36,367 nt of DNA. It comes from Alphaproteobacteria bacterium. Lineage in GTDB: Bacteria > Pseudomonadota > Alphaproteobacteria > Rs-D84. The translations under genes were made by a program, and so were the position numbers. The stretch covers positions 1-36,367 of the forward strand of contig JAFOXU010000018.1 of NCBI GenBank assembly GCA_017425725.1. Reading direction: 5' to 3'. Under the pieces are notes generated by a model. It worked only from the letters and a program-made list of their open reading frames with translations, did not search any database and was not told the origin of the DNA. Shown here piece by piece: positions 7,481-13,657 of this stretch. The stretch's first letter is position 1; every line of letters begins with the position of its first letter.

Positions 7481-8747
7481 AGTGTGTCCTTTTGATTAAA
7501 ATCGCTTGCTCTACTGCGGTCTTATACGTTTGTAAAACCAAGTTAATCGGTTCTATAACGTTTGCCGACACATTCTTAACGTTTACGGCTTTGCGTATTA
7601 CATGCCATACTTTATGCTTTGTTGGGCTAAACGCTTCTAATGCCTGTCCTGCGCCCGGAACATATCCGTCATATGCTTGAATCACGGCTAATATCGCGTC
7701 TTCCAAACGGTCTTTTAATTCAACCATCTGTGCGGACGTTTCTGCACCAACATAAATCTTTGCAATCTTGCTCTCTAAACGTGCCAATCTTTCTTTGCAC
7801 CATGCTTTTTCGGCACCTGATAATGTCTTTTCTTCGTTCTTGATTGCTTCCACTAATTGCTTTGTTTCCGCGTTGGCACTGTATTCAAATGTCGCCATAC
7901 GCTTTGTAACATGAACCTTTGTAATAAGCGGTGCTATGATCGATAAATCAGCCGTTAAATCTGCACGCTTTGCACCAATAAGGCTTGGTGTTATGTTACA
8001 GAATTGACCAACACCGTTAATGTGGTTTTGAACCAATGATGCTAATGCCTGTTCATCGCATTGACCAATACAGATAAATGGTCTGCCTGCTTTCATGGCC
8101 TCGCTTGCCACCGGCGCAATGTCAGACAAAGTCAGATATTCTTTTACCAACACCACCGGATTAACCATTTCCACACCGGTCTTGGTGTTTACAAATGCCT
8201 GATTGGAATATCCTGCGTCTAAAACATAGCCCTTAATCTGTTCGGCTGTAATACCATCTTGTTCGCGTTCTTCAACAATGTAATGACCGTCTTTTCCATT
8301 ACGCGCAACAACTTCTGCTACGGCATGTGATATTTTCTTGTCGCCGTTTGATGACACCATCGCCAAATTAAACAATGTGTCATAGTTTATTTTGGTCTTG
8401 GCTATGTTTTTCAAAAACTTTTCTAATTCGCCTTCCAAAGATTGCAATACATACAAATCTTTCAGATCATAATCAATCAAATGTGCTAATAATACTGCTA
8501 CGGACGTTGTGCCATCGCCAACTTCACGAACTTGACGTTTGCATACCTGACGTACAAAATTCGCGCCTGCGCTTTGATCTGTCAAAGATTGTGATACTTT
8601 GTATCCGTCTTTGGTTAATATCGTTTCGGCTTTATTGGTATTTGGATTATTTGTTGTGATCGAAACCAATTTACCATTTGGGCCTAATGTTGAACCAATA
8701 ATTTTAACCGCACGTTTAATTTGTGCTTTGATTCTTATATTGCTCAT
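7470..8747 (-). CDS. Minimal GroEL-like chaperonin
   Basis: 425 aa compared with about 548. ATP-site motifs are present: TLGPNG (20-25, Lys34 of E. coli GroEL is Asn), TKDG (45-48, catalytic D52 equivalent D47), GDGTTS (77-82), RLEDA (D398 equivalent D350), GAG (365-367 for GGG). D495 is replaced by E399 (VIEP). The intermediate hinge SSNGDKKISHAVAEVVA... (quoted in part) aligns with SANSDETVGKLIAEAM. The apical domain (about 172-331) is some 25 residues shorter. Between GAG and VIEP only about 31 residues remain of about 80, so the segment that makes ring-ring contacts is missing. No GGM tail; it ends THYAI. SD AAGGTG before ATG 8747. First gene of the late head operon. Confidence 0.92.
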   Translation of the reverse strand: MSNIRIKAQIKRAVKIIGSTLGPNGKLVSITTNNPNTNKAETILTKDGYKVSQSLTDQSAGANFVRQVCKRQVREVGDGTTSVAVLLAHLIDYDLKDLYVLQSLEGELEKFLKNIAKTKINYDTLFNLAMVSSNGDKKISHAVAEVVARNGKDGHYIVEEREQDGITAEQIKGYVLDAGYSNQAFVNTKTGVEMVNPVVLVKEYLTLSDIAPVASEAMKAGRPFICIGQCDEQALASLVQNHINGVGQFCNITPSLIGAKRADLTADLSIIAPLITKVHVTKRMATFEYSANAETKQLVEAIKNEEKTLSGAEKAWCKERLARLESKIAKIYVGAETSAQMVELKDRLEDAILAVIQAYDGYVPGAGQALEAFSPTKHKVWHVIRKAVNVKNVSANVIEPINLVLQTYKTAVEQAILIKRTHYAI

Positions 8748-8883
8748 AATAACACCTTTGTCTTCTTGGTGGGGTGACCCGGGTTATAGAGCATCATCCA
8801 GTCACCCCGAACTTGGTGGGCCAATATTCAACCTCAGAAGGGAAAGGAGAAATGAAAAAGTGTTCAGGTTTTTTTTATTGGCC
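8748..8883 (-). promoter_or_regulatory. Structured 5' leader of the chaperonin/late operon
   Basis: No gene is supported here. GGGGTGAC (8771-8778) pairs with GTCACCCC (8801-8808) over a 22-nt loop, close to the GroEL-like SD. A direct repeat CTTGGTGGG lies at 8765-8773 and 8812-8820 just outside the stem. The stem could modulate translation or follow an antiterminated transcript. Confidence 0.45.
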
Positions 8884-8917
8884 CATAAAAAAATACCACC
8901 AATAAAATCGGCGGTAT
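8884..8917 (-). terminator. Leader terminator upstream of the late operon
   Basis: GGCGGTAT (8910-8917) and ATACCACC (8893-8900) form an 8-bp stem (one G-T), followed on the minus strand by TTTTTTTATG (A-run at 8884-8893). It lies between the late promoter and the GroEL-like gene, and also downstream of the integrase transcript, so read-through or antitermination is needed for late expression. Confidence 0.7.
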
Positions 8918-9025
8918 AAAATTCGGGTACCGTAGGAGGCATCCCCCAGCACCCGAAACTCTTGACAACCCTGTTATTTTAAGAAAAAGTACTTTTTCTC
9001 TTTTTTGTATACTATTGCTAGTATA
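8884..9025 (-). ncRNA. Predicted short leader RNA with anti-Shine-Dalgarno loop
   Basis: A transcript from the promoter at 9032-9059 would start near 9025 and stop at the terminator ending near 8884 (about 140 nt). It contains an 18-bp perfect palindrome (8982-8999), then a 7-bp stem (ACCCGAA 8951-8957 / TTCGGGT 8922-8928) whose 22-nt loop carries AUGCCUCCUAC. That loop is complementary over 11 nt to GTAGGAGGCAT before the gene at 15926. Layout resembles lambda 6S RNA. Transcription itself is inferred from the promoter and terminator. Confidence 0.4.
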
Positions 9026-9037
9026 TGAAATAGTATA
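9008..9037. promoter_or_regulatory. Operator-like inverted and direct repeats at the late promoter
   Basis: TATACTA (9008-9014), ttgc, TAGTATA (9019-9025) is a perfect 7-bp inverted repeat; a third TAGTATA copy at 9031-9037 contains the -10 box. The repeat covers the predicted start point, as expected for a repressor or activator site. The sequence differs from the immunity operator (ATAAGA-N3-TCTTAT). Confidence 0.5.
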
Positions 9038-9059
9038 GTCATTATTGCAATTTTTTCAA
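9032..9059 (-). promoter_or_regulatory. Putative late promoter (sigma70-type)
   Basis: On the minus strand TTGAAA (9054-9059) and TATACT (9032-9037) are separated by 16 bp. It points toward the GroEL-like gene, with a terminator about 140 nt downstream. Confidence 0.65.
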
Positions 9060-9102
9060 CATAAAAAAATATCCGAATCAAAAAAAGCCCAGAAATCTCA
9101 CA

Positions 9103-9124
9103 TTCGCACAAAATCTGCACAAAT
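9103..9124 (+). repeat. Integrase arm-type sites, left pair
   Basis: TTCGCACAAAA (9103-9113) and TCTGCACAAAT (9114-9124) are tandem 11-bp units left of the att core. The same unit recurs on the other side at 9323-9344 and 9391-9401, the usual arrangement of tyrosine-integrase arm sites. Confidence 0.7.
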
Positions 9125-9163
9125 TTTATAAAAAATCCCTATATTCTGCGACAAACCACGCGA

Positions 9164-9208
9164 CTACGGATCAGAAGGTTGAGGGTTCGAATCCTTCTGG
9201 GCGCGCCA
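9164..9208 (+). other. attP core: 3' half of tRNA-Arg(ACG)
   Basis: From the anticodon loop CTACGGA (anticodon ACG) through the 3' anticodon stem TCAGA, T-arm GAGGG-TTCGAAT-CCTTC, acceptor strand TGGGCGC, G73 and CCA, the sequence has tRNA form. The 5' half is absent, so this is not a gene. Integration would restore the 3' end of a host tRNA-Arg gene. Flanked by arm sites and close to the integrase. Confidence 0.88.
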
Positions 9209-9214
9209 CGATTT

Positions 9215-9237
9215 ACCGCAGATTTCTGCGGTTTTTT
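9215..9237 (+). terminator. Terminator following the tRNA 3' half
   Basis: ACCGCAG (9215-9221) ATTT CTGCGGT (9226-9232) followed by TTTTTT. It lies 6 nt after the tRNA CCA, so after integration it would terminate the host tRNA transcript in place of the displaced host terminator. Confidence 0.8.
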
Positions 9238-9322
9238 AATGTTTTTACTGTGGCAACCTGTATCCGTATTTTTCGCTTTTTTTGTCAAAAAATGGGTGTT
9301 TTTAGGGGTATTTTACATAAAA

Positions 9323-9344
9323 TCTGCACAAAATCTGCACAGTA
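9323..9344 (+). repeat. Integrase arm-type sites, right pair
   Basis: TCTGCACAAAA (9323-9333) and TCTGCACAGTA (9334-9344), tandem 11-bp units in the same orientation as the left pair. Confidence 0.7.
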
Positions 9345-9390
9345 TAACTCATTGTTATTACTTAATTTGTGTATTTTTGGGTAAATATTT

Positions 9391-9401
9391 TCTGCACAAA
9401 A
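9391..9401 (+). repeat. Integrase arm-type site, outer right copy
   Basis: TCTGCACAAAA, identical to the copy at 9323-9333, abutting the 3' end of the integrase gene. Confidence 0.6.
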
Positions 9402-10418
9402 CTATTTATCAAACAATGCAGTTAATGCTGCTTGCGATTCATTATTGACCAAGTGTGCATACTTGGTTGTGATCGATATATCACTGTGTCCTAAAACGTT
9501 CTGTACCACACGCAGGTTTCCTGTCTTTCGCAATAGCCATGTGGCTGTCGTGTGGCGTAATGTATGAAAATTTCTGTATGGCACCTTTGCCCTTTCAAAT
9601 GCAGCATGCCATGCCATTTTTATATCACGTATCTTATGTCCTTTGTACGTAAACACGTATTCGTGATCACGTGGCAAAGATAATAATAATTGCTTTAACT
9701 GTGCAACCATTGGTACAGAATGCGGATTGCCGTCTTTGCCCATGTAAATAATCTGGTTGTTATCCCAATCTATCTGATCCCATTTAAGCGACAATATACG
9801 ACCACGTCTTAAACCGGTATAAACAGCCGTCAGTATAATCGGCTTTAAATGTTCCGCAGACGCATCGATAACTTTCTGCAATTCATCCCAGTCTTTGAAA
9901 TACTTAATGTTTTCTTTTGGTTCTTTTAATCGGAAAGACAATATCTTGAAATCAGGTATGCGACAATCCCATCTGTTCTTTGCCCTGGTGCAGATTGCCG
10001 ACAATAAACATAAATATCTGTTGGCTGTCGCATTTGATCTACCAGCATTGGTAAACGTGGTCATCAAATGGTTAACATCGTTCTTTGTAATCTGTGATAA
10101 TAATATATCCCCGTCAATGATAGTTAACAGCCGTCTTAACTTGCTAAACACATCAACGGAATAAGATAAATTCTGCCCATATTCTGTCCACCACTTTGCA
10201 CATGCAGAATCAAGTGTGATTTCGTGTGTGACGGCTGGGGAATTACGTATAGCGTTTATGCGTTTAATGCAGTATTCTTGTGCGCGTTCGATGTCTGTTT
10301 CGCCACTAGATTCGCGAATGATAACTCTGCGTCCTTCAACAACGAACGAGATATACGCGTGCCAGATTTCGCCACGTTTGTATAATCTGTATGGTGCATT
10401 TGTGTTATTGTTTGCCAT
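9402..10418 (-). CDS. int: Tyrosine-recombinase integrase
   Basis: 338 aa. The N-terminal arm-binding domain (YKRGEIWHAYISF, residues 13-25, then a three-strand region) is followed by a SAM-like core-binding domain (about 65-165) and the catalytic domain: R204 (TGLRRG), H285-x-x-R288 (HTLRHT), H311 (LGHSD) and Tyr320 (TTKYAHL). The Glu usually seen in TGLRxxE is Arg207. It catalyses attP x tRNA-Arg attB recombination; attP and arm sites lie just beyond its 3' end. ATG at 10418 has GAGG 11 nt upstream. The start lies 163 bp inside the excisionase-like reading frame. Confidence 0.97.
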   Translation of the reverse strand: MANNNTNAPYRLYKRGEIWHAYISFVVEGRRVIIRESSGETDIERAQEYCIKRINAIRNSPAVTHEITLDSACAKWWTEYGQNLSYSVDVFSKLRRLLTIIDGDILLSQITKNDVNHLMTTFTNAGRSNATANRYLCLLSAICTRAKNRWDCRIPDFKILSFRLKEPKENIKYFKDWDELQKVIDASAEHLKPIILTAVYTGLRRGRILSLKWDQIDWDNNQIIYMGKDGNPHSVPMVAQLKQLLLSLPRDHEYVFTYKGHKIRDIKMAWHAAFERAKVPYRNFHTLRHTTATWLLRKTGNLRVVQNVLGHSDISITTKYAHLVNNESQAALTALFDK

Positions 10419-10576
10419 CTATCAAGATCCTCTTTTCTGAAACGCACACCCTTTCCGTATGGCTTTTCTGGTATTCTACCTGCTTCAACTTCCTGTATAA
10501 AGACTTTTAACGACATTTGCCCAGTTTGTTCGCGTAAATACTTTATGGCTGCGTTCTGTGTATATAGTTTATTCAT
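10256..10576 (-). CDS. Excisionase/AlpA-like DNA-binding protein
   Basis: 106 aa. Residues 1-58 look like a MerR/AlpA-type winged helix as used in excisionases: an N-terminal helix, QMSLKVFIQEVEAGRIPEKP, a wing (YGKGVRFRKEDLDRW). From about residue 54 on, the frame overlaps the integrase start by 163 bp, and this half (TDYTNVAKSG...) has no family character. SD AAAGGAAACGAAC precedes the ATG. Placement before int supports a role as directionality factor. It may be longer than the functional domain needs. Confidence 0.65.
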   Translation of the reverse strand: MNKLYTQNAAIKYLREQTGQMSLKVFIQEVEAGRIPEKPYGKGVRFRKEDLDRWQTITQMHHTDYTNVAKSGTRISRSLLKDAELSFANLVAKQTSNAHKNTALNA

Positions 10577-10603
10577 GTTCGTTTCCTTTACTTTTGTTTT
10601 TTC

Positions 10604-10792
10604 TTAACTATGTTTCTTAAAGTATTTTGCTATTTTGTCTGATACGATTTGTATTTCCCAGAATAAAAAATATATATCTAATTCTTTTCTTCCAATCCAC
10701 TTATCATACCAAAAACCAAAGCGGCAAGATTTCCACCAGACAGATATGTCTAGCCACCAGTAGCATTTTTTTGTTTCCCAATGCGTTCTCAT
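10604..10792 (-). CDS. Small Trp/aromatic-rich protein
   Basis: 62 aa with seven or more Trp residues (WWLDISVWW, FGFWYDKWIG, LDIYFLFWEIQI). Alternating aromatic and charged residues suggest a small beta-sheet protein; similar short aromatic phage proteins of unknown function exist. Strong SD AGGAGAAG, and the ATG overlaps the stop of the upstream gene (ATGA), which support it being real despite its odd composition. Last gene of the early left cluster before xis/int. Confidence 0.6.
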   Translation of the reverse strand: MRTHWETKKCYWWLDISVWWKSCRFGFWYDKWIGRKELDIYFLFWEIQIVSDKIAKYFKKHS

Positions 10793-11151
10793 TTTACTTC
10801 TCCTATTTCTGTAATTGCTTTTTTTGCTCTATCAACCATATCTTTGCCATAAGTCAAATCATTTGCAATTTCATTTAAGGCATTGAAAGCAATATAAAAT
10901 CTTTCTTTAATAGCAAAAGGTGGCTGGTTGGTTTCTGGTTTGTATTTACTTAAATCCATGGTAATTTCAAAGCCAATTTGTAATGTTTTGTTATCGTAAA
11001 AACCTAATTTCCAACCTTTTTCAGTATATTCTTTTAATAACTTTGACATATCTGCTTCGTCATCAACGGTTATGGTTGTGCGTTCATATACTTTTATTGT
11101 TTTTTTGCCACGAATATAATTACTTTTTTGTGTGTCTTGGTGTATTATCAT
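10789..11151 (-). CDS. Unknown early protein
   Basis: 120 aa, beta-rich N-terminal part (KTIKVYERTTITVDDEA) and helical C-terminal part (YIAFNALNEIANDL). No family recognised. Its SD and start (AAGGAGAAACAGAG-ATGATA) are an exact 20-nt copy of those of the PAPS-reductase-like gene, suggesting a copied translation-initiation module. Confidence 0.6.
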   Translation of the reverse strand: MIIHQDTQKSNYIRGKKTIKVYERTTITVDDEADMSKLLKEYTEKGWKLGFYDNKTLQIGFEITMDLSKYKPETNQPPFAIKERFYIAFNALNEIANDLTYGKDMVDRAKKAITEIGEVK

Positions 11152-11165
11152 CTCTGTTTCTCCTT
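11146..11165 (-). repeat. Duplicated 20-bp translation-initiation module, copy 1
   Basis: Identical to 11933-11952. On the minus strand it holds the SD AAGGAGA and the ATGATA start of the 120-aa gene. Confidence 0.85.
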
Positions 11166-11938
11166 TATTGTTGTCCTAGTGTGCAGAATATACCGCATTC
11201 AACATAGCACGATTTTGGTTTTCTGCCCACTGCATTTTCTGGTAATTCGTCTAAAAAGATATGTCTTGGTTCATTGCCTGCACCTAAATCAACCAGACGG
11301 CAACCCAATCTGCGTGATTGTTCTGCTCTCTGCTTGAATATTTCAGGGAAGTGTTTGCGAACCATTTGCCAATACCACACTGAGCCAGATTTTACACAGC
11401 CAATGCAGTTTGCATTTGGAAATTCAAACTTGGTGTATATCTCTGGCAATTTTATACCTGCCATTTCCAATTCGTTGAAACAGCGGTGTTTATCCCACCC
11501 AGCATCTATCAGCGGACAAATCAGTTTGTATCCCTTGTTCTTTGGTGCAGAATTAAATCTATCCTGTCGTTGTTTTTCTTCCACTGTATAGCCCATAACA
11601 ATCGCATCTGTATCTTTATTAAAGCCGTTGTCGTTTTCCCATTGTGAGCGTGCATTTTGCTTTAATTCCAGTGTGCAAGGTGCGAAGTGTGGTGTGGACA
11701 TAACTCCGTATTCATCAAACACCTTTGTAATATCGCAGTGCTTAAAACAGGGATTAGTAGCACTTTCAATTTTGATACCAAGCCACTTTTCACAATCTTC
11801 CAAGAACCGTTTATTGTCTTCGTGTTCGTTTATAACAGGGTTATTTACAACACGGATATTCTCTCTGCCATATTTTTCAATGGTTAGTTTCGTGGCACAG
11901 GCACTCGCTGCACCGCAAGAAAACCAACACACTATCAT
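11165..11938 (-). CDS. PAPS-reductase/ATP-sulfurylase-like PP-loop protein
   Basis: 257 aa. The PP-loop motif is FSCGAASA (6-13), a phage-type variant of SGGxDS, at the very N-terminus. Further features are CTLELKQNAR, the substrate-loop GYTVEEKQRQDRF, IGCVKSG and a C-terminal cysteine cluster (CYVECGIFC), typical of phage phosphoadenosine phosphosulfate reductase family proteins. These activate a substrate by adenylation. Members occur in sulfur assimilation, DNA phosphorothioation (DndC) and tRNA thiolation; no DndC partners are here, so the role is open: possibly nucleic-acid thiolation or thiol supply. Located in the early left operon. Confidence 0.75.
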   Translation of the reverse strand: MIVCWFSCGAASACATKLTIEKYGRENIRVVNNPVINEHEDNKRFLEDCEKWLGIKIESATNPCFKHCDITKVFDEYGVMSTPHFAPCTLELKQNARSQWENDNGFNKDTDAIVMGYTVEEKQRQDRFNSAPKNKGYKLICPLIDAGWDKHRCFNELEMAGIKLPEIYTKFEFPNANCIGCVKSGSVWYWQMVRKHFPEIFKQRAEQSRRLGCRLVDLGAGNEPRHIFLDELPENAVGRKPKSCYVECGIFCTLGQQ

Positions 11939-11952
11939 CTCTGTTTCTCCTT
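11933..11952 (-). repeat. Duplicated 20-bp translation-initiation module, copy 2
   Basis: Identical to 11146-11165; carries the SD and ATGATA start of the PAPS-reductase-like gene. Confidence 0.85.
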
Positions 11953-12042
11953 AAATTGAATAACCAACTGTAATTGTTTTTCGAACGGAATTAAAAGTTG
12001 TCCGTCTTTCTTCCTTTCTGGTTCTGTCATTGTTCTCATCAT
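11935..12042 (-). CDS. Microprotein (35 aa)
   Basis: Reads MMRTMTEPERKK... and ends ...QFKEKQR. AAGGAGAA lies 7 nt before the ATG and the stop overlaps the next ATG (ATGA), so translation coupling is likely. Charged, no motif. It is small, but SD and overlap support it. Confidence 0.5.
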   Translation of the reverse strand: MMRTMTEPERKKDGQLLIPFEKQLQLVIQFKEKQR

Positions 12043-12043
12043 A

Positions 12044-12106
12044 TTAGTTCTCCTTATCTATCATTAACCAACAGATAACCATCAATCCAAATAATACCCA
12101 AAACAT
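12044..12106 (-). CDS. Single-TM microprotein (20 aa)
   Basis: MFWVLFGLMVICWLMIDKEN, almost entirely one hydrophobic helix. GGGAGGG lies 7 nt upstream of the ATG. Its last codons contain the SD of the following 35-aa gene, arguing for coupled expression. A membrane-acting early microprotein is plausible. Confidence 0.45.
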   Translation of the reverse strand: MFWVLFGLMVICWLMIDKEN

Positions 12107-12126
12107 TTTTAACCCTCCCTTGTTGT

Positions 12127-12615
12127 TTATTTCACTGCCAGATTTTCCTTGTTAACCAGATATGCACCATCGATTGTACGTCCTGCTTTCAACGCTTCCT
12201 TAATCGCAACCTTGTCTGGTGCGGTTGTGGAATTGGTGCGCATAAACTCTGGGTTGTTAAAGTCAGGCGATACCCACACGCTACTGCTTGTACGTGTGCC
12301 GACTGTGAATGTACCTGCGGTTATCTTTTTTTTGCCTGATCGGGTAAGCATAGACATTATGTACTGCTCTAAACGTAATAATGCCTTGCTTTCCCTTTCG
12401 GCTTTTTCGGACAACCGATTGCTTTCTGCACGTAATGCATCAATTTCAGATTGCTTACGCGCACGTATCTTGCATAATGATTCCAGGCCGTTTGTAATTG
12501 TATCTGTACGGGCCTGCATAAGATTATCCAGGGCTGTCTGGTCTGGTTCTTCTTCGCCATACAATAACTCGCTGATGGCGTTATCTAATAATTCGATCTC
12601 TTCATACAATTTCAT
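12127..12615 (-). CDS. Siphovirus Gp157-like protein
   Basis: 162 aa from MKLYEEIELL at 12615, where GGAGG is well placed; the frame extends upstream to 12639 without an SD. A long N-terminal helical coiled-coil region (about 25-95, ESNRLSEKAERESKALLRLE) is followed by KKKITAGTFTVGTRTSSSVWV and a C-terminal conserved part with PDKVAIKEALKAGRTIDGA (in parts), as in Gp157 family members. In lactococcal/streptococcal phages Gp157 has been linked to phage resistance. It lies directly after the annealing protein gene (TAGGATG), as often found in recombination modules. Confidence 0.75.
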   Translation of the reverse strand: MKLYEEIELLDNAISELLYGEEEPDQTALDNLMQARTDTITNGLESLCKIRARKQSEIDALRAESNRLSEKAERESKALLRLEQYIMSMLTRSGKKKITAGTFTVGTRTSSSVWVSPDFNNPEFMRTNSTTAPDKVAIKEALKAGRTIDGAYLVNKENLAVK

Positions 12616-12616
12616 C

Positions 12617-13405
12617 CTATGCCTCCATTTGTAAATCATTCAAAATTTCGGCTTTACGTGCAGATGCCAACGGTATCAATTCATTGATATTCGGATTACC
12701 TTTCTGACTGTTAAGTATTTCTGAAATGTTGGCCAATGTGGTGCAACGTTCCATTTCGCCACGGAAAGCATTAACCGACATCCAATCGTCTGGACGCGCT
12801 GTCGCAGGTGCAACAAATGGAATTTCATCGCCAACCAGGTCTTCTATTTGTTTATCGGCTTTCTTTGGTGTTGGTTTTTCTGTTTTAAGCGGTGTTTTTG
12901 TGCCAAAGGTATAAACTGTCTTTCCTTTGCCGTTCACGATTTCCAGCGCGATTATTTCGCGGTTATCGTTGTATTCAATCTTTGATACAGAAAACTTTTC
13001 ATTACATGTATATTTTTGGCCAAATTGTTTTATTTCAACATAATCAGATGAAATCCAAATAAATGGCGCAGTATATAATTCACGACCAATTCCCCATTTA
13101 AACCCGGCGCGTTTGAAAGCGTCTGATGCTTCGCCTTTCTTTTCGTTGCCTTCGCCGTCTTCACGTGATTCAATACCGCAATCTTGTTTCCAAACCCATT
13201 GACCCTTGGTTTGTTCCCAAACACCAATCTTGCAATACATATTTCCTTTGATTTCTTCGTATTCACACTGCCAATTATTCGCACCAAACTCTTCATCCAA
13301 CACGTCCATGTCGGTACGTGCGGTTTTATATAACAATGCAACCAGGCCATTTTGCTTAACCTGTTTTACTTTAACTTCGATCTCGTTCGCTTTAAGTAAT
13401 CTCAT
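12617..13405 (-). CDS. Rad52/Sak-like single-strand annealing protein
   Basis: 262 aa. Residues 20-120 (LLYKTARTDMDVLDEEFG, NWQCEYEEIKGNMYCKIGV, KGEASDAFKRAGFKWGIGRE) are the core pattern of the Rad52/22-type phage recombinases, which anneal ssDNA during recombination and concatemer formation. The C-terminal part is linker-rich and ends in a helical segment. Next to Gp157-like gene in the early left operon. No exonuclease partner is obvious nearby on this strand; the VRR-NUC protein is on the other early operon. Confidence 0.75.
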   Translation of the reverse strand: MRLLKANEIEVKVKQVKQNGLVALLYKTARTDMDVLDEEFGANNWQCEYEEIKGNMYCKIGVWEQTKGQWVWKQDCGIESREDGEGNEKKGEASDAFKRAGFKWGIGRELYTAPFIWISSDYVEIKQFGQKYTCNEKFSVSKIEYNDNREIIALEIVNGKGKTVYTFGTKTPLKTEKPTPKKADKQIEDLVGDEIPFVAPATARPDDWMSVNAFRGEMERCTTLANISEILNSQKGNPNINELIPLASARKAEILNDLQMEA

Positions 13406-13406
13406 T

Positions 13407-13538
13407 TTATTCCCCTTTGTTTTGCTCTAATATCGTTTGTAAAAAGTTTTTTATTGCAGTTGCAGACACTTTTGGGTTTTCTGTTATGCCGTCTACAACA
13501 ACCTCTATTGCAGTCCTGTAAATAAGTTCTTTGGTCAT
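13407..13538 (-). CDS. Small unknown protein (43 aa)
   Basis: MTKELIYRTAIEVVVDGI..., helical and amphipathic; SD AAAGGA 10 nt before the ATG. The TAA stop is just upstream of the annealing-protein ATG at 13405, so its 3' end provides that gene's SD (AAAGGGGAATAA). Confidence 0.55.
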   Translation of the reverse strand: MTKELIYRTAIEVVVDGITENPKVSATAIKNFLQTILEQNKGE

Positions 13539-13539
13539 C

Positions 13540-13644
13540 TTACGCGTCCTTTGTTAAGTTGCTGATGCCGTATATGCACCCACCTATGATGAGTGCATAA
13601 CCTAAACTGTGTACTATTGCGTAAACTATTTGTGCTGTTGTCAT
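13540..13644 (-). CDS. Single-TM microprotein (34 aa)
   Basis: MTTAQIVYAIVHSLGYALII... with one predicted TM helix of about 22 residues and a short polar tail (NLTKDA). SD TAGGAGG 7 nt before the ATG, identical in core to those of other early genes, and close stop/start spacing to the next gene. Confidence 0.55.
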   Translation of the reverse strand: MTTAQIVYAIVHSLGYALIIGGCIYGISNLTKDA

Positions 13645-13657
13645 TTGTGCCTCCTAC

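Noticed and set aside
8852..8905. 17-codon plus-strand frame with a good SD (AAAGGAGAA)
   Set aside because: It overlaps the leader terminator, has no promoter and no protein character; the SD-like purine run is probably chance.
8962..8987. Plus-strand promoter at TTGACA (8962-8967)
   Set aside because: No acceptable -10 at 16-18 bp and no plus-strand gene follows.
9164..9208. A functional tRNA-Arg gene
   Set aside because: The 5' acceptor, D-arm and 5' anticodon stem are missing; upstream bases do not pair. It is the att core.
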